This document shows, piece after piece, positions 33,549 through 41,506 of a stretch of 64,000 nucleotides of DNA; the first letter of the stretch is position 1; every line of letters begins with the position of its first letter. The stretch is from Mobiluncus sp963511525 (GTDB taxonomy: Bacteria > Actinomycetota > Actinomycetes > Actinomycetales > Actinomycetaceae): assembly GCF_963511525.1 (NCBI RefSeq), contig NZ_CAUPIY010000002.1, positions 1 through 64,000 of the forward strand, read 5' to 3'. Made by a program: the position numbers and the translations under genes. The notes beneath the pieces were generated by a model, which made no database searches, was not told the origin of the DNA, and saw only the letters and a program-made list of their open reading frames with translations.

Positions 33549-33580
33549 AGTTTTGGCGGCCCCGAAGGACCGCCAAAACT
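33549..33580 (-). terminator. Hairpin terminator after divIVA-like gene
   Basis: AGTTTTGGCGG pairs with CCGCCAAAACT around a 10-nt loop, 22 bp past the stop codon, between the divIVA-like gene and glgP. Confidence 0.75.
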
Positions 33581-33601
33581 TGGGGGTGTCATGAAAAAAG
33601 T

Positions 33602-34933
33602 TTATTCGCTGGCATCTTCCGGCAGGGCGTAAGCGTCCACGTCGGCCGGCAACTCGACCGGCTCGCGGGTTTCCTCGTCCTCTCCCAGAGCCTGCAAACC
33701 AGAGATGGCGTCGGCAGCGCGAGACCCCAACAGGCCGCGCATTTCGTCGAGGTAGGCCGCCACAGATTCGCGCTGGCGTTCCAGCTTTTCGACCGTGCGC
33801 TGTGCCGCGGCACGTTCGGCTTGAGCTTCGGCACGAGCCGCTTCACGCAGCTGCTGCGCTTCGACTTCCGCAGCCGAGATGGTGGCTTCGGCGGTACGGC
33901 GAGCGTCCTCTTGACGGCGGCGCACCACGGCGTCGGTATCGGTCAACAGACGCTCGGCACGCTGCAGGGTTTCGCCGAGGTGCTTCTCAGCGTCAGCGAC
34001 CTGAGCCTTAGCGGTGGCGACCATCGCGGAGGTTTCGGCGCGAGCCTGTTCGTGCGCCTGCGCGTCAGCTTCACGAGCGGCCGCGCGCGCGGAGGCAATC
34101 TCAGTTTCGGTGTCCTGGCGAGCCTGTTCAGATTCGGCACGCAGACGCTCGGCTTCGGCGCGAGCGTTAGAGATAATCTTGTCGGCTTCGGCGCGGGTTT
34201 CCGCCAGCAGCTTCTCAGCCATTTGCTGAGCCTGTTCACGCACCTGGGTGGCTTCGGCAGTAGCGGTTTCGCGCAGCTCTTGAATCTCAGTCGCCGCTTC
34301 GTTGCGCAGAGCCGTGGTTTCCTGTTCAGCCTTAACCCGGGCCTCCACGTAATCCTTTTCGGCTTGAGCGCGCTGCAACTCGGTTTCGCGGTCAGCAGTG
34401 GCGCGCAGGTCGTTGACCTGGGTGTTCACTTCGGCGCGCAGGGAGGCCGCTTCACGTTCCGCCGCGGCGACCAGTTCATCAGCGCGGTGCTGAGCGTTAG
34501 TGAGTACCGTTTCCGCTTCGGTTTCCGCCTGGGTGGTGCGTTCCTCAGCTTCACGGCGAGCCTCAGCCAGCATGGAAGCCGCTTCGGCTTCAGCGCGCTG
34601 GGTCAGGCGCTGCGTGTTGGAACGGGTCTTTTCCAGCAGGGATTCCGCGTCAGCGTTCGCCTTATTAATAACGGTGGTGGACTGTTCCTCAGCAGAACGC
34701 AACAGCTGCTCGATGCGCTCGCCCAGACCGGTATAACTCGACTTGTCGCTTTCCTTTAGACGGCGCTGAGCTTCGCCCAAATCCCCAGCTAGGGTGGCGT
34801 TACGCGCGTCGAGGGTTTCCACCTCGCGGCGTGCTTCAGCTAAAGCCGTCATTAAAGTTTGAATCTGCAGGTCAACCTGAACGCGGTCGTACCCGCGCAT
34901 CACGATTGGAAAATCTGTCTGCTCTTCGGTCAC
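33602..34933 (-). CDS. DivIVA-like long coiled-coil protein
   Basis: This 443-aa protein begins with a DivIVA-type lipid-binding motif region (FPIVMRGYDRVQVDLQIQ, residues 8-25). From 30 to about 400 it is almost continuous Ala/Glu/Arg/Gln-rich coiled coil with heptad and 11-residue-like patterns. The C-terminal 45 residues are acidic. It resembles actinobacterial polarity and cytoskeleton proteins of the Wag31/Scy/FilP kind and probably acts at the membrane in cell shape or polar growth. Start GTG with AGGAGG 8 nt upstream. A strong hairpin follows. It is transcribed away from the membrane protein gene at 35136 from a shared intergenic region. Confidence 0.85.
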   Translation of the reverse strand: MTEEQTDFPIVMRGYDRVQVDLQIQTLMTALAEARREVETLDARNATLAGDLGEAQRRLKESDKSSYTGLGERIEQLLRSAEEQSTTVINKANADAESLLEKTRSNTQRLTQRAEAEAASMLAEARREAEERTTQAETEAETVLTNAQHRADELVAAAEREAASLRAEVNTQVNDLRATADRETELQRAQAEKDYVEARVKAEQETTALRNEAATEIQELRETATAEATQVREQAQQMAEKLLAETRAEADKIISNARAEAERLRAESEQARQDTETEIASARAAAREADAQAHEQARAETSAMVATAKAQVADAEKHLGETLQRAERLLTDTDAVVRRRQEDARRTAEATISAAEVEAQQLREAARAEAQAERAAAQRTVEKLERQRESVAAYLDEMRGLLGSRAADAISGLQALGEDEETREPVELPADVDAYALPEDASE

Positions 34934-35135
34934 TTGTGAGTCCTCCTAAAGACGTCAACCAACGGGCAAATTAACCTGCCCCGCCAAACTTAGTATAACG
35001 ATACCCTAAGTCTATAACGAAAAATTCTCGGATTAACCATTTACACGAACCTTTTCTGACATGGCTAAGTCGCTGTGCGCCGCCATTCTCGCTAAAGTTA
35101 AACGGTAGTCGGTTCCAAAAATTTCAAGGAGACCC

Positions 35136-36077
35136 ATGTCATCGAATCGCACCGCCCGCTATCTCAGCATTGCCCTGCTGGTTGTCTCGCTTTTAGCGGC
35201 ATTGATTGGGGTGTCTCGCCTGACTTTCCTGCGCCCCAGCGCTAACGTAGCGTTTCACAGCGAGCCAACCAAGTCGGCGGTGGTCCTGACGGGAGAAAAC
35301 CTGTTGGAATCCACTGGGGAAAAGGTCACGATTCGTGCCACCGGCCCGGCAAAGCAGGAAGTCTTTTTAGGAATCGCTCTCACCTCGGACGCCATGGCTT
35401 TCGCCAAGTCCGTCAATCACCTAGAACTCAACGGTTTCAAATCCGATGGCAAACTCGCTTCCCGGAGCATCAAGGCGAAAAAAACTAATTCTGCTCCTGG
35501 CGAACAAACTTCGCCGGACGGTTTGCAACTCCTCGCTGCCCCCGCCCAGGCGGACGCGGCGGATCTGACATCCTTAGATATTTGGAAACAAAGCGCTCGC
35601 GGCACCGGTCACGCCTCCCTGAACTGGCAGCTCAGTGACAATCGCTGGAGCGCGGTCGCGTTCGTGGTGAACGCCCCGGCCAAAGCGGCGGGACCGCAAC
35701 TGGAACTGAAGTGGAAACTGAAGCACGAACCCTCCAGCATCTCGGCGATTTTGCTGGTGATTGTGGGAATTATCGCCGCGGGAGCCATCGCGACTTACCT
35801 GACCCTGCTGGTGCTGTCCGAACGCCGATCGCGTGCCAAACGTTTGGATACTTTAGAAAAGGATCAGGCACGCCAGCTCGCCAGTCAGGTTACCTCCGCG
35901 GTCACCGGCGATGCCCCCGCGGATACTGGCGTGATTCCGGCAGTTCATCCCACGCGCCGCTCCCTGCGGATGGCGGAGGAAGCCGAGAGCCAGGGCCGGA
36001 GAGGCAAAAAGTCCCGGCGCAGTGAGAAAAACGAGGACCTGAAAGACTCAGAAACGGAGGACAACCATGACGAATAA
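35136..36077 (+). CDS. Two-pass membrane protein with large extracytoplasmic domain
   Basis: This 313-aa protein has a membrane helix at residues 10-30, an extracytoplasmic domain (about 35-200, beta-rich) and a second helix at 206-230, followed by a basic cytosolic tail (RRSRAKR, RRGKKSRRSEK). The family is common in actinobacteria but unnamed to my knowledge. AAGGAG lies 4 nt before the ATG. Its last 11 bases overlap the lipoprotein gene, so both are coupled. Together they look like an envelope-associated pair whose function is unknown. Confidence 0.85.
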   Translation: MSSNRTARYLSIALLVVSLLAALIGVSRLTFLRPSANVAFHSEPTKSAVVLTGENLLESTGEKVTIRATGPAKQEVFLGIALTSDAMAFAKSVNHLELNGFKSDGKLASRSIKAKKTNSAPGEQTSPDGLQLLAAPAQADAADLTSLDIWKQSARGTGHASLNWQLSDNRWSAVAFVVNAPAKAAGPQLELKWKLKHEPSSISAILLVIVGIIAAGAIATYLTLLVLSERRSRAKRLDTLEKDQARQLASQVTSAVTGDAPADTGVIPAVHPTRRSLRMAEEAESQGRRGKKSRRSEKNEDLKDSETEDNHDE

Positions 36078-37053
36078 GCTGACGACCCTCCTGGCTGGCA
36101 CCGCAACCGCGCTGGCCCTCAGCGCTTGTGCCTACACCCCCACCCTCGTGACCTCACCCAACGCGGGCAACGAACCGCCCGCCCTTGACCAGCAGCGCAT
36201 CACGAAGGTCACCACCGAGGCGAACACCGCCGCCCAAGCCGGGGACGGCGCTCGTGACTGGCAGCAGCTGGCCAGCCGTTTCGTCAACCCGGCACTGGGC
36301 ATGCGCAACGGGGAATACCTGATGGCCAACACGACCCGCGGCGCGAACCTGGGAGCACTTCCTCTGACGAATCCGCAGGTCGCAGTGGTTCAGCAGGCCT
36401 CGGATTGGCCGCGCTACGCCTACACGGTTTCACCTTCGGTCGAGGGCCAGCCGCTGTACGTCTTCGGTTTCGTCCAGTCCTCGCCGCGCGCCAACTACGC
36501 GCTGTGGGGCTACACGAAACTGTTCCCGAAAGCGAGTTTCCCCGCGACTTTCAAGCCCGAAGTCGGCTCGCCCCACCCTCAAGCGGATTCCAAAGATTTC
36601 GTGGTGGCACCGGGAGCTTTGGCGAAAACTTACGCCGACTACCTCAACGACCCGAACAACGCCAAAGACGTTTTTGACGCCGAGAAAGATTCTTTCGCCG
36701 CGACTTTCGCCCAGCGGCGCACGGACTATTCCTCCCTGGCCCAGCAAAGCCGCGGTTTGGAAGTCACGATGACCGCGCGCCCGGGCGCTGACGGCTGTAT
36801 CGCCTTGGGCACCACGGACGGCGGAGCGCTGGTCATGGCGACCCTCAACTATGACTTGACCATGAAGTCTCCCCGAAAACTCCAGCTCTCTGCCCTGGCT
36901 CATGCCTACACCGGGAAAAAGGTCGCGGCTTCGACCTTGACGGAAACGCACACGGTGGTGGCGTTGTTCAACTTGCCGGACAAAGCCAGCCAGAACCGGA
37001 AGATTACGGTCTTGGGCGCCTCCGATGCTGTCACGGCGATGAGCGCGGACTAG
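36067..37053 (+). CDS. Lipoprotein, DUF8094-like
   Basis: This 328-aa exported lipoprotein has a signal peptide ending in the lipobox LSAC (Cys near residue 20). The mature part has the pattern of actinobacterial DUF8094 proteins (PRYAYTVSPSVEGQPLYVFG, SRGLEVTMTARP, VVALFNLPDK). No enzymatic motif is visible. GGAGGACAACC precedes the ATG inside the end of the upstream gene. Coupling to a membrane protein suggests a joint envelope task. The downstream gap holds two copies of a dispersed repeat and is probably the bidirectional end with the convergent hydrolase gene. Confidence 0.85.
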   Translation: MTNKLTTLLAGTATALALSACAYTPTLVTSPNAGNEPPALDQQRITKVTTEANTAAQAGDGARDWQQLASRFVNPALGMRNGEYLMANTTRGANLGALPLTNPQVAVVQQASDWPRYAYTVSPSVEGQPLYVFGFVQSSPRANYALWGYTKLFPKASFPATFKPEVGSPHPQADSKDFVVAPGALAKTYADYLNDPNNAKDVFDAEKDSFAATFAQRRTDYSSLAQQSRGLEVTMTARPGADGCIALGTTDGGALVMATLNYDLTMKSPRKLQLSALAHAYTGKKVAASTLTETHTVVALFNLPDKASQNRKITVLGASDAVTAMSAD

Positions 37054-37080
37054 GGAGTTCTGCCGGCGTTTCCGTGGACA

Positions 37081-37142
37081 TTCATAAGGGCGTTGCGGCA
37101 ACGTTTGATGGCGTTTCCGTGCGCGTTCACAAGGGCGTTGCC
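37081..37142 (+). repeat. Two copies of the dispersed TTCACAAGGGCGTTGC repeat
   Basis: TTCATAAGGGCGTTGCGG (37081) and TTCACAAGGGCGTTGCCG (37126) stand 45 bp apart, each preceded by GGCGTTTCCGTG. They fill the gap between convergent genes. Confidence 0.65.
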
Positions 37143-37167
37143 GCAGGTTAGTGGGTTTGGGTGCGGC

Positions 37168-37944
37168 CTACATGCACTGGGGGTAGAGCGCCATTAGACG
37201 GCGCGAAACGGCCCCGGGATTTTCAATCGGCACCAGGTGCGAGGTTTCGTGAACCTCGACGACTTCAGTGTGGGCGGCCTGAGCCATCGCGGCAGCACGC
37301 TCGGGGGAAACGACCGGGTCCTCCTCGCCGCGCATGACCAAGACCGGCTTGTCAAAGCTTTCCAGCAGCTCCATTCGGTCCGGGCGAGCCGCCATCACCC
37401 GCTGCGCCCAAGAAATTCCCTCGTTGGAAGCTTCCTCGGACCATTGCACCGCCTGAGAGACGACCTCCGGGCGCGCTCGGCGAGTCGAGGCGGTGAACTG
37501 GGATTCAATCTGGGGGGTCAACAGGCTCGCGCGGTTCCCGGCCAGCATGGTGATGAGATTTTCAAAACGGTCGGCTTTTTCGCTGACCGTATCCGCGTCC
37601 GCCCGGGTCCCAATCAGGCCCAGACCAGCCACGACATCGGGGTGACGCTCCAAAATGGTCAGAGCCACGTAGCCACCCAGCGAATTGCCCACCGGAATGA
37701 TGCGCTCAATGCCGAACTTACCCAGGTTCGCCACGATTTCATCCGCAAATGCGTCCAGTGAAGGAGTGTCCATCATTGGCGGAGTTTGGCCGAATCCGGG
37801 CGCGTCTACCATCAGCAGCGGCACCCCGCCCAAGCGGTCCGCGGTCGGCAGCCACATCCGGTGATCCATCGGGAAAGCGTGAAGCAACACCATCGTAGGA
37901 CCAATCGGGCCGGGGATAATGTCGCGAGCAATCATGTTCAGCAT
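37168..37944 (-). CDS. Alpha/beta-hydrolase
   Basis: This 258-aa protein has the alpha/beta-hydrolase fold: oxyanion HAFPMDHRMW (residues 23-32), nucleophile elbow GNSLGGYVAL (Ser near 86), acid GEEDPVVSPE (Asp near 210) and the catalytic His in ETSHLVPIENP (near 238). It is closest in pattern to small esterase/lactonase-like enzymes (3-oxoadipate enol-lactonase or BioH-like), but the substrate cannot be told. The start may be ATG 37944 or the ATG three codons later. Single gene, convergent with the lipoprotein and divergent from nagA. Confidence 0.88.
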   Translation of the reverse strand: MLNMIARDIIPGPIGPTMVLLHAFPMDHRMWLPTADRLGGVPLLMVDAPGFGQTPPMMDTPSLDAFADEIVANLGKFGIERIIPVGNSLGGYVALTILERHPDVVAGLGLIGTRADADTVSEKADRFENLITMLAGNRASLLTPQIESQFTASTRRARPEVVSQAVQWSEEASNEGISWAQRVMAARPDRMELLESFDKPVLVMRGEEDPVVSPERAAAMAQAAHTEVVEVHETSHLVPIENPGAVSRRLMALYPQCM

Positions 37945-38118
37945 GGTTTTATCTTAAAGGATTTCCGCTAATACCGGGTAAACCCGAACGGTTTTGCCCG
38001 CCTGGCGCCACCCACATCGGTCCAGCCCCGCGAACCGGACGTGACTGAACAGGCAACCGGCAAGACTGGGGAGGGAAAAAATTACTTTGAAACAGAGCAA
38101 AAATGCGATAATCGGAAC

Positions 38119-39405
38119 ATGAGTGAACCTTTTGCAGTACGCGGACGCATCGTCACGCCCTCTTCCATAATCGTTGATGGGGCCGTCATCATCGACGGTG
38201 ATTCCATAGTGTGGATGGGCGAAGCGCCCCAGGCGCAGGCGGCAGGTTATGGTGCCGAGGTCGTGGCCGCACCTTCCCCGACTGACGGGCGTTACATTTT
38301 GCCGGGCCTGGTCGATACGCACTGCCACGGGGGCGGGGGCAGTTCTTTCCCCACCTCCGAAACGATAGAAGCCATGATGACCGCCGTGTGGGAACACCGG
38401 GTTCACGGCACCACCACCCTGGTCGGTTCACTCTCGACAGCCTCCCCAGAGGACCTGCGCCGACAGGGCCAGATGCTGGCCGATTTGTGTGACGCGGGCG
38501 AACTGGACGGGATTCACTTTGAAGGGCCGTTCCTGGCGTCGGGACGTTTGGGCGTGACGGGGATGCTGCCCGGAGACTCCCCCGCTGATTCCTTTCCCGG
38601 GGAAGGGCTCACCGCCCAGGAACGCGAGGACCGCGCTCGTGCCGTCCTGGGGACACAAGATTTCGCGCAAGTCCAGCCCCCGAACCCGGCGCTGACCCGC
38701 GAGCTGATGATTACCACCCGCGGACATACCGTGTCGATGACACTGGCTCCGGAAGGCAAACGCGCCATCGGTTCCGGTTCCGTGGCGGAAGTTTTGATTG
38801 AAAACGGGGCGGTTCCCGCTTTTGGACACACGGTCGCCTCCGCCGAGATGATACGCGGAGCCGCAGCCTGGACGCGGGAAAAACTGGGGCTGACCCCCTC
38901 GGATAAGCTGCGTTGCCCCCGCTACTTGGTGACGCACTTCTTTAACGGGATGTCGGCCTTCCACCATCGCAACCCCGGACCGATATTGGAACTGCTGGCG
39001 GATGCGGCTGGAGGCGGTTGCATTCTGGAGCTGATTGCGGACGGGGAACACGTGGATTTCAGCGCGGTGCGTAACGTGTTTGAGCTGGTCGGACGCGATT
39101 CGGTGGTGTTTGTTAGCAACGCTACCGCCGCCACGGGAATGCCCTCTGACGAGCCCGGCTCCACCGAGGCCGAACCGAACTTGCACCTGGTAGACATCGT
39201 GCGCCGAGCCTGGAAAGGCGCGGGGATTCCGCTGAGCGATGCGGTGTATTGCGCTTCGGTGCAGGGCGCCCGCATTTTGGGTCAGACCAACATCGGCGAA
39301 ATCGCCGCGGGCAAACGCGCAGACTTGCTGGTCACGGACGAGAACCTGTATCCGCTCTCGGTCTATCGGCGCGGCGCCCTGGTGGCTTCCGTACCCAAGA
39401 ATTAA
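38119..39405 (+). CDS. nagA: N-acetylglucosamine-6-phosphate deacetylase-like amidohydrolase, active-site Asp changed
   Basis: This 428-aa protein matches NagA throughout: LVDTHCHGGGG, GIHFEGPFLA, PAFGHTVAS, THFFNGMSAFHHR, ELIADGEHVD and a normal end (GEIAAGKRADLLVTDENL). NagA removes acetate from GlcNAc-6-P. The segment normally reading LVTDAxxAxG is here VFVSNATAATG, so the catalytic Asp (Asp273 in the E. coli enzyme) appears to be Asn at residue 334 (codon AAC, 39118-39120). The protein may be inactive, altered, or slowly active. The start is ATG 38119 by homology; the frame is open to 38041 but that part looks unlike NagA. No nagB or transporter is adjacent. Confidence 0.85.
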   Translation: MSEPFAVRGRIVTPSSIIVDGAVIIDGDSIVWMGEAPQAQAAGYGAEVVAAPSPTDGRYILPGLVDTHCHGGGGSSFPTSETIEAMMTAVWEHRVHGTTTLVGSLSTASPEDLRRQGQMLADLCDAGELDGIHFEGPFLASGRLGVTGMLPGDSPADSFPGEGLTAQEREDRARAVLGTQDFAQVQPPNPALTRELMITTRGHTVSMTLAPEGKRAIGSGSVAEVLIENGAVPAFGHTVASAEMIRGAAAWTREKLGLTPSDKLRCPRYLVTHFFNGMSAFHHRNPGPILELLADAAGGGCILELIADGEHVDFSAVRNVFELVGRDSVVFVSNATAATGMPSDEPGSTEAEPNLHLVDIVRRAWKGAGIPLSDAVYCASVQGARILGQTNIGEIAAGKRADLLVTDENLYPLSVYRRGALVASVPKN

Positions 39406-39417
39406 CCGGATTATCTA

Positions 39418-39720
39418 GTGCCCAGTCAGCGAAAATCCAAGCGGCGCGGCCAATCCTATCGCCCCTTGGACATGCAGCGCCTCACCAGCGTCCCGCGGGT
39501 CGTGACGCGCGCTGGGCGGGAATACCACGTCCAGCGTCTGACCGGCGGCGGCGCTCAGAAATCCTATGTCTGTCCCGGCTGTGGGCACGCCGTTGCGGCC
39601 CATACCCCACACATCGTGGCGTGGCCGCTGAGCGCGCCTTTTGGAGTGGACACCGGGGTTGAGGCCCGCCGCCACTGGCACACGTATTGCTGGGAATCCG
39701 GGACCACCGGGGGATTTTAG
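39418..39720 (+). CDS. Small conserved zinc-binding protein
   Basis: This 100-aa protein starts with GTG 12 bp after nagA. It contains YVCPGCGHAV and, later, TPHIVAWPL and RRHWHTYCW, so two Cys-x2-Cys/His sets that probably bind zinc. This is a widespread actinobacterial family often labelled ATP/GTP-binding protein without evidence. The basic N-terminus (QRKSKRRGQSYRP) suggests nucleic-acid contact. Probably co-transcribed with nagA. A GC-rich repeat-containing gap separates it from the convergent nucS. Confidence 0.75.
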   Translation: MPSQRKSKRRGQSYRPLDMQRLTSVPRVVTRAGREYHVQRLTGGGAQKSYVCPGCGHAVAAHTPHIVAWPLSAPFGVDTGVEARRHWHTYCWESGTTGGF

Positions 39721-39836
39721 TCGGTCCCCGCGGTGTGTTGACGGCACCAGGCCGCTAGGCGGCACCAGCGGGGTACGCGGCGTTTTTCGGGTTGTCTTTC
39801 GGGGCAAAACCGCGGTTCAGGGGTGTTTTACGGGTA

Positions 39837-40529
39837 TTAGAACAACCGATTCTCGGCGTCAAAATCCAAGCCGCGCATCTCATCGTAATTCAGCACGACA
39901 CAGCGAATTCCGCGGTCGGTGGCCAGCGTGCGAGCCTGAGGTTTAATCTCTTGGGCAGCAAAAATCCCGGTAATGCCCTCCAGCTCGGCTTGCCGACCCA
40001 GCAAATCCAGGTAGCGAGTCAACTGCTCGACCCCATCAATTTCGCCGCGACGTTTCACCTCCACCGCCACCGGACGCCCTTGTGCATCACGAACCAGCAG
40101 GTCAACCGGACCAATGGGAGTAGGCCATTCCCGACGCACCAAAGTCCAGCCCTCCCCCAGCCGCAACGGGACCTGGTCAGCCAGCAGCTGTTGCAGATGC
40201 GCCTCGACCCCATCCTTTTCCAGTCCCGGGTCGACCCCCAAATCAGAGACAACATCCTCATAGACCTCAGTAATGTTAATCAGCAGGGCGTCGCCGGATT
40301 TGGCCTGGACCCGCCACGTTTGCGGGCCTTTGGGGGCGCTGGAATCTTCCAGCTCAATGTGCAGCTGGCAGGGCGGGCTCATCCAATTCAGGGGCTTGTA
40401 GGAACCGCCGTCACTGTGAATCAGCACCGAACCATCGGCTTTCACCATCAACAGCCGTTTCGCCGCGGCTAAATGCGCGTCTAAACGTCCCGAGTAATTG
40501 ACTTCACAATCCGCTATGACCAGGCGCAT
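39837..40529 (-). CDS. nucS: Mismatch endonuclease NucS/EndoMS
   Basis: This 230-aa nuclease carries out non-canonical mismatch repair in actinobacteria lacking MutS/MutL by making double-strand cuts at mismatches. The N-terminal beta-domain (DCEVNYSGRLDAHL, GSVLIHSDGGSYKPLNW) binds DNA. The C-terminal RecB-like nuclease has GPVDLLVRDAQGRPVAVEVK (Asp, Glu-x-Lys catalytic set) and EQLTRYLDLL with the conserved Gln-x3-Tyr. Length and motifs are complete, so the enzyme should be active. It sits downstream of the ATP synthase operon and DUF2550, the usual actinobacterial arrangement. Confidence 0.95.
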   Translation of the reverse strand: MRLVIADCEVNYSGRLDAHLAAAKRLLMVKADGSVLIHSDGGSYKPLNWMSPPCQLHIELEDSSAPKGPQTWRVQAKSGDALLINITEVYEDVVSDLGVDPGLEKDGVEAHLQQLLADQVPLRLGEGWTLVRREWPTPIGPVDLLVRDAQGRPVAVEVKRRGEIDGVEQLTRYLDLLGRQAELEGITGIFAAQEIKPQARTLATDRGIRCVVLNYDEMRGLDFDAENRLF

Positions 40530-40565
40530 ACAGTTAGCCTAACCGAAGGGCGCGATCCAAGAAAC

Positions 40566-41009
40566 TCAGTACACCACCTGAGTGCGCGGCGGGGAGGATT
40601 CTTTCCAGCTGACCAAGCCGGAATAATCATGTTCATCCATCGCCAACCAAAAATCATCCGGCTCGGAAAAGCCCTGACGCGGCGCGCGGCAATGCAGGAT
40701 AGCCAGGGTAAAGTCCGACCCTGGCTCCGTGTCCACCGCGGATTCCAGAATCTCAAAGTCCGCCCGTTCCCAACGGCGATTCGAGCCCCAACGCAGGGAA
40801 ATAACCCGATACCACTTTAGGAAATCCTCAGAATAATGGCACACTCCGGCCCGCCACGGATCGGCAGCGTTAGCCCGCAACGCCACATTGAATGAGCCGT
40901 TATTTTGGGCTTTAAACCGCAAGCGCGCCAGGAAGTAAATCGCCAGCGCGCAAATCAGGAACAGCACCAGGAGCAGACCGGTAAGTAAATAACTGGTTGC
41001 CATGCCCAT
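40566..41009 (-). CDS. DUF2550-family membrane protein
   Basis: This 147-aa protein has one N-terminal membrane helix (LLTGLLLVLFLICALAIYFL, residues 7-27) and a PH-like soluble domain with the conserved WRAGVCHYSEDFLKWYRVIS. DUF2550 genes lie between atpC and nucS in many actinobacteria; function unknown. The ATG at 41009 is taken since GAGGAGGG stands 5 nt upstream; an ATG at 41042 lacks such a site. Confidence 0.88.
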   Translation of the reverse strand: MGMATSYLLTGLLLVLFLICALAIYFLARLRFKAQNNGSFNVALRANAADPWRAGVCHYSEDFLKWYRVISLRWGSNRRWERADFEILESAVDTEPGSDFTLAILHCRAPRQGFSEPDDFWLAMDEHDYSGLVSWKESSPPRTQVVY

Positions 41010-41072
41010 GATGTCCCTCCTCACGCCATAAAGCCGCAGCATTCGAGCCTGAATCTCAGGTTAATCTGTCAA

Positions 41073-41102
41073 TGGCGGGCGTCCCGAAGGACGAACCCGC
41101 CA
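41073..41102 (-). terminator. Hairpin terminator of the atp operon
   Basis: TGGCGGG-CGTCC pairs with GGACG-AA-CCCGCCA around CGAA, about 90 bp after the atpC stop and before DUF2550. Confidence 0.7.
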
Positions 41103-41191
41103 CTGCCACCCCCAAGTAAACCCCTGGGGAAGGCGAATAGCCTTATGGGAAATCATATCCCAATCGGTCTGATTCGCGTAAGTCGTTTATT

Positions 41192-41500
41192 TTAGCTTTC
41201 CGGCTCGGGAGCCTGGTTCGCAGCTGTAGCAGCCAAATCGCGTTCCAGCACCACGGTTACGGTGTCATTGTCTACCGAGGCAAACCCGGCCTCAACCGGA
41301 AAGTTATGCGAATCCGCTTTTCCGGTCGAGCCTGGCGCGTCGACGCGCACCTGGCCGGCACGCAGCACGACCAGTAACGGCTGGTGACCCGGCAGGACCC
41401 CCAGGTCGCCGTCTGCGGCAGGCATGATGACCTGGGACGCTTCTCCCTGATACAGGGTGCGCGAGCGGTCTACCACCGCAACTTTCAGCGTGTCTGCCAT
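41192..41500 (-). CDS. atpC: ATP synthase epsilon subunit, short form
   Basis: This 102-aa protein has only the N-terminal beta-sandwich (MADTLKVAVVDRSRTLYQGE, GDLGVLPGHQPLL), which joins gamma to the c-ring. The C-terminal two-helix inhibitory domain of about 45 residues found in most bacterial epsilon subunits is absent. Short epsilon subunits are also known in some other actinobacteria. ATP hydrolysis would then not be held back by this subunit. Last gene of the operon, 6 bp after atpD. Confidence 0.93.
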   Translation of the reverse strand: MADTLKVAVVDRSRTLYQGEASQVIMPAADGDLGVLPGHQPLLVVLRAGQVRVDAPGSTGKADSHNFPVEAGFASVDNDTVTVVLERDLAATAANQAPEPES

Positions 41501-41506
41501 GGTTTA

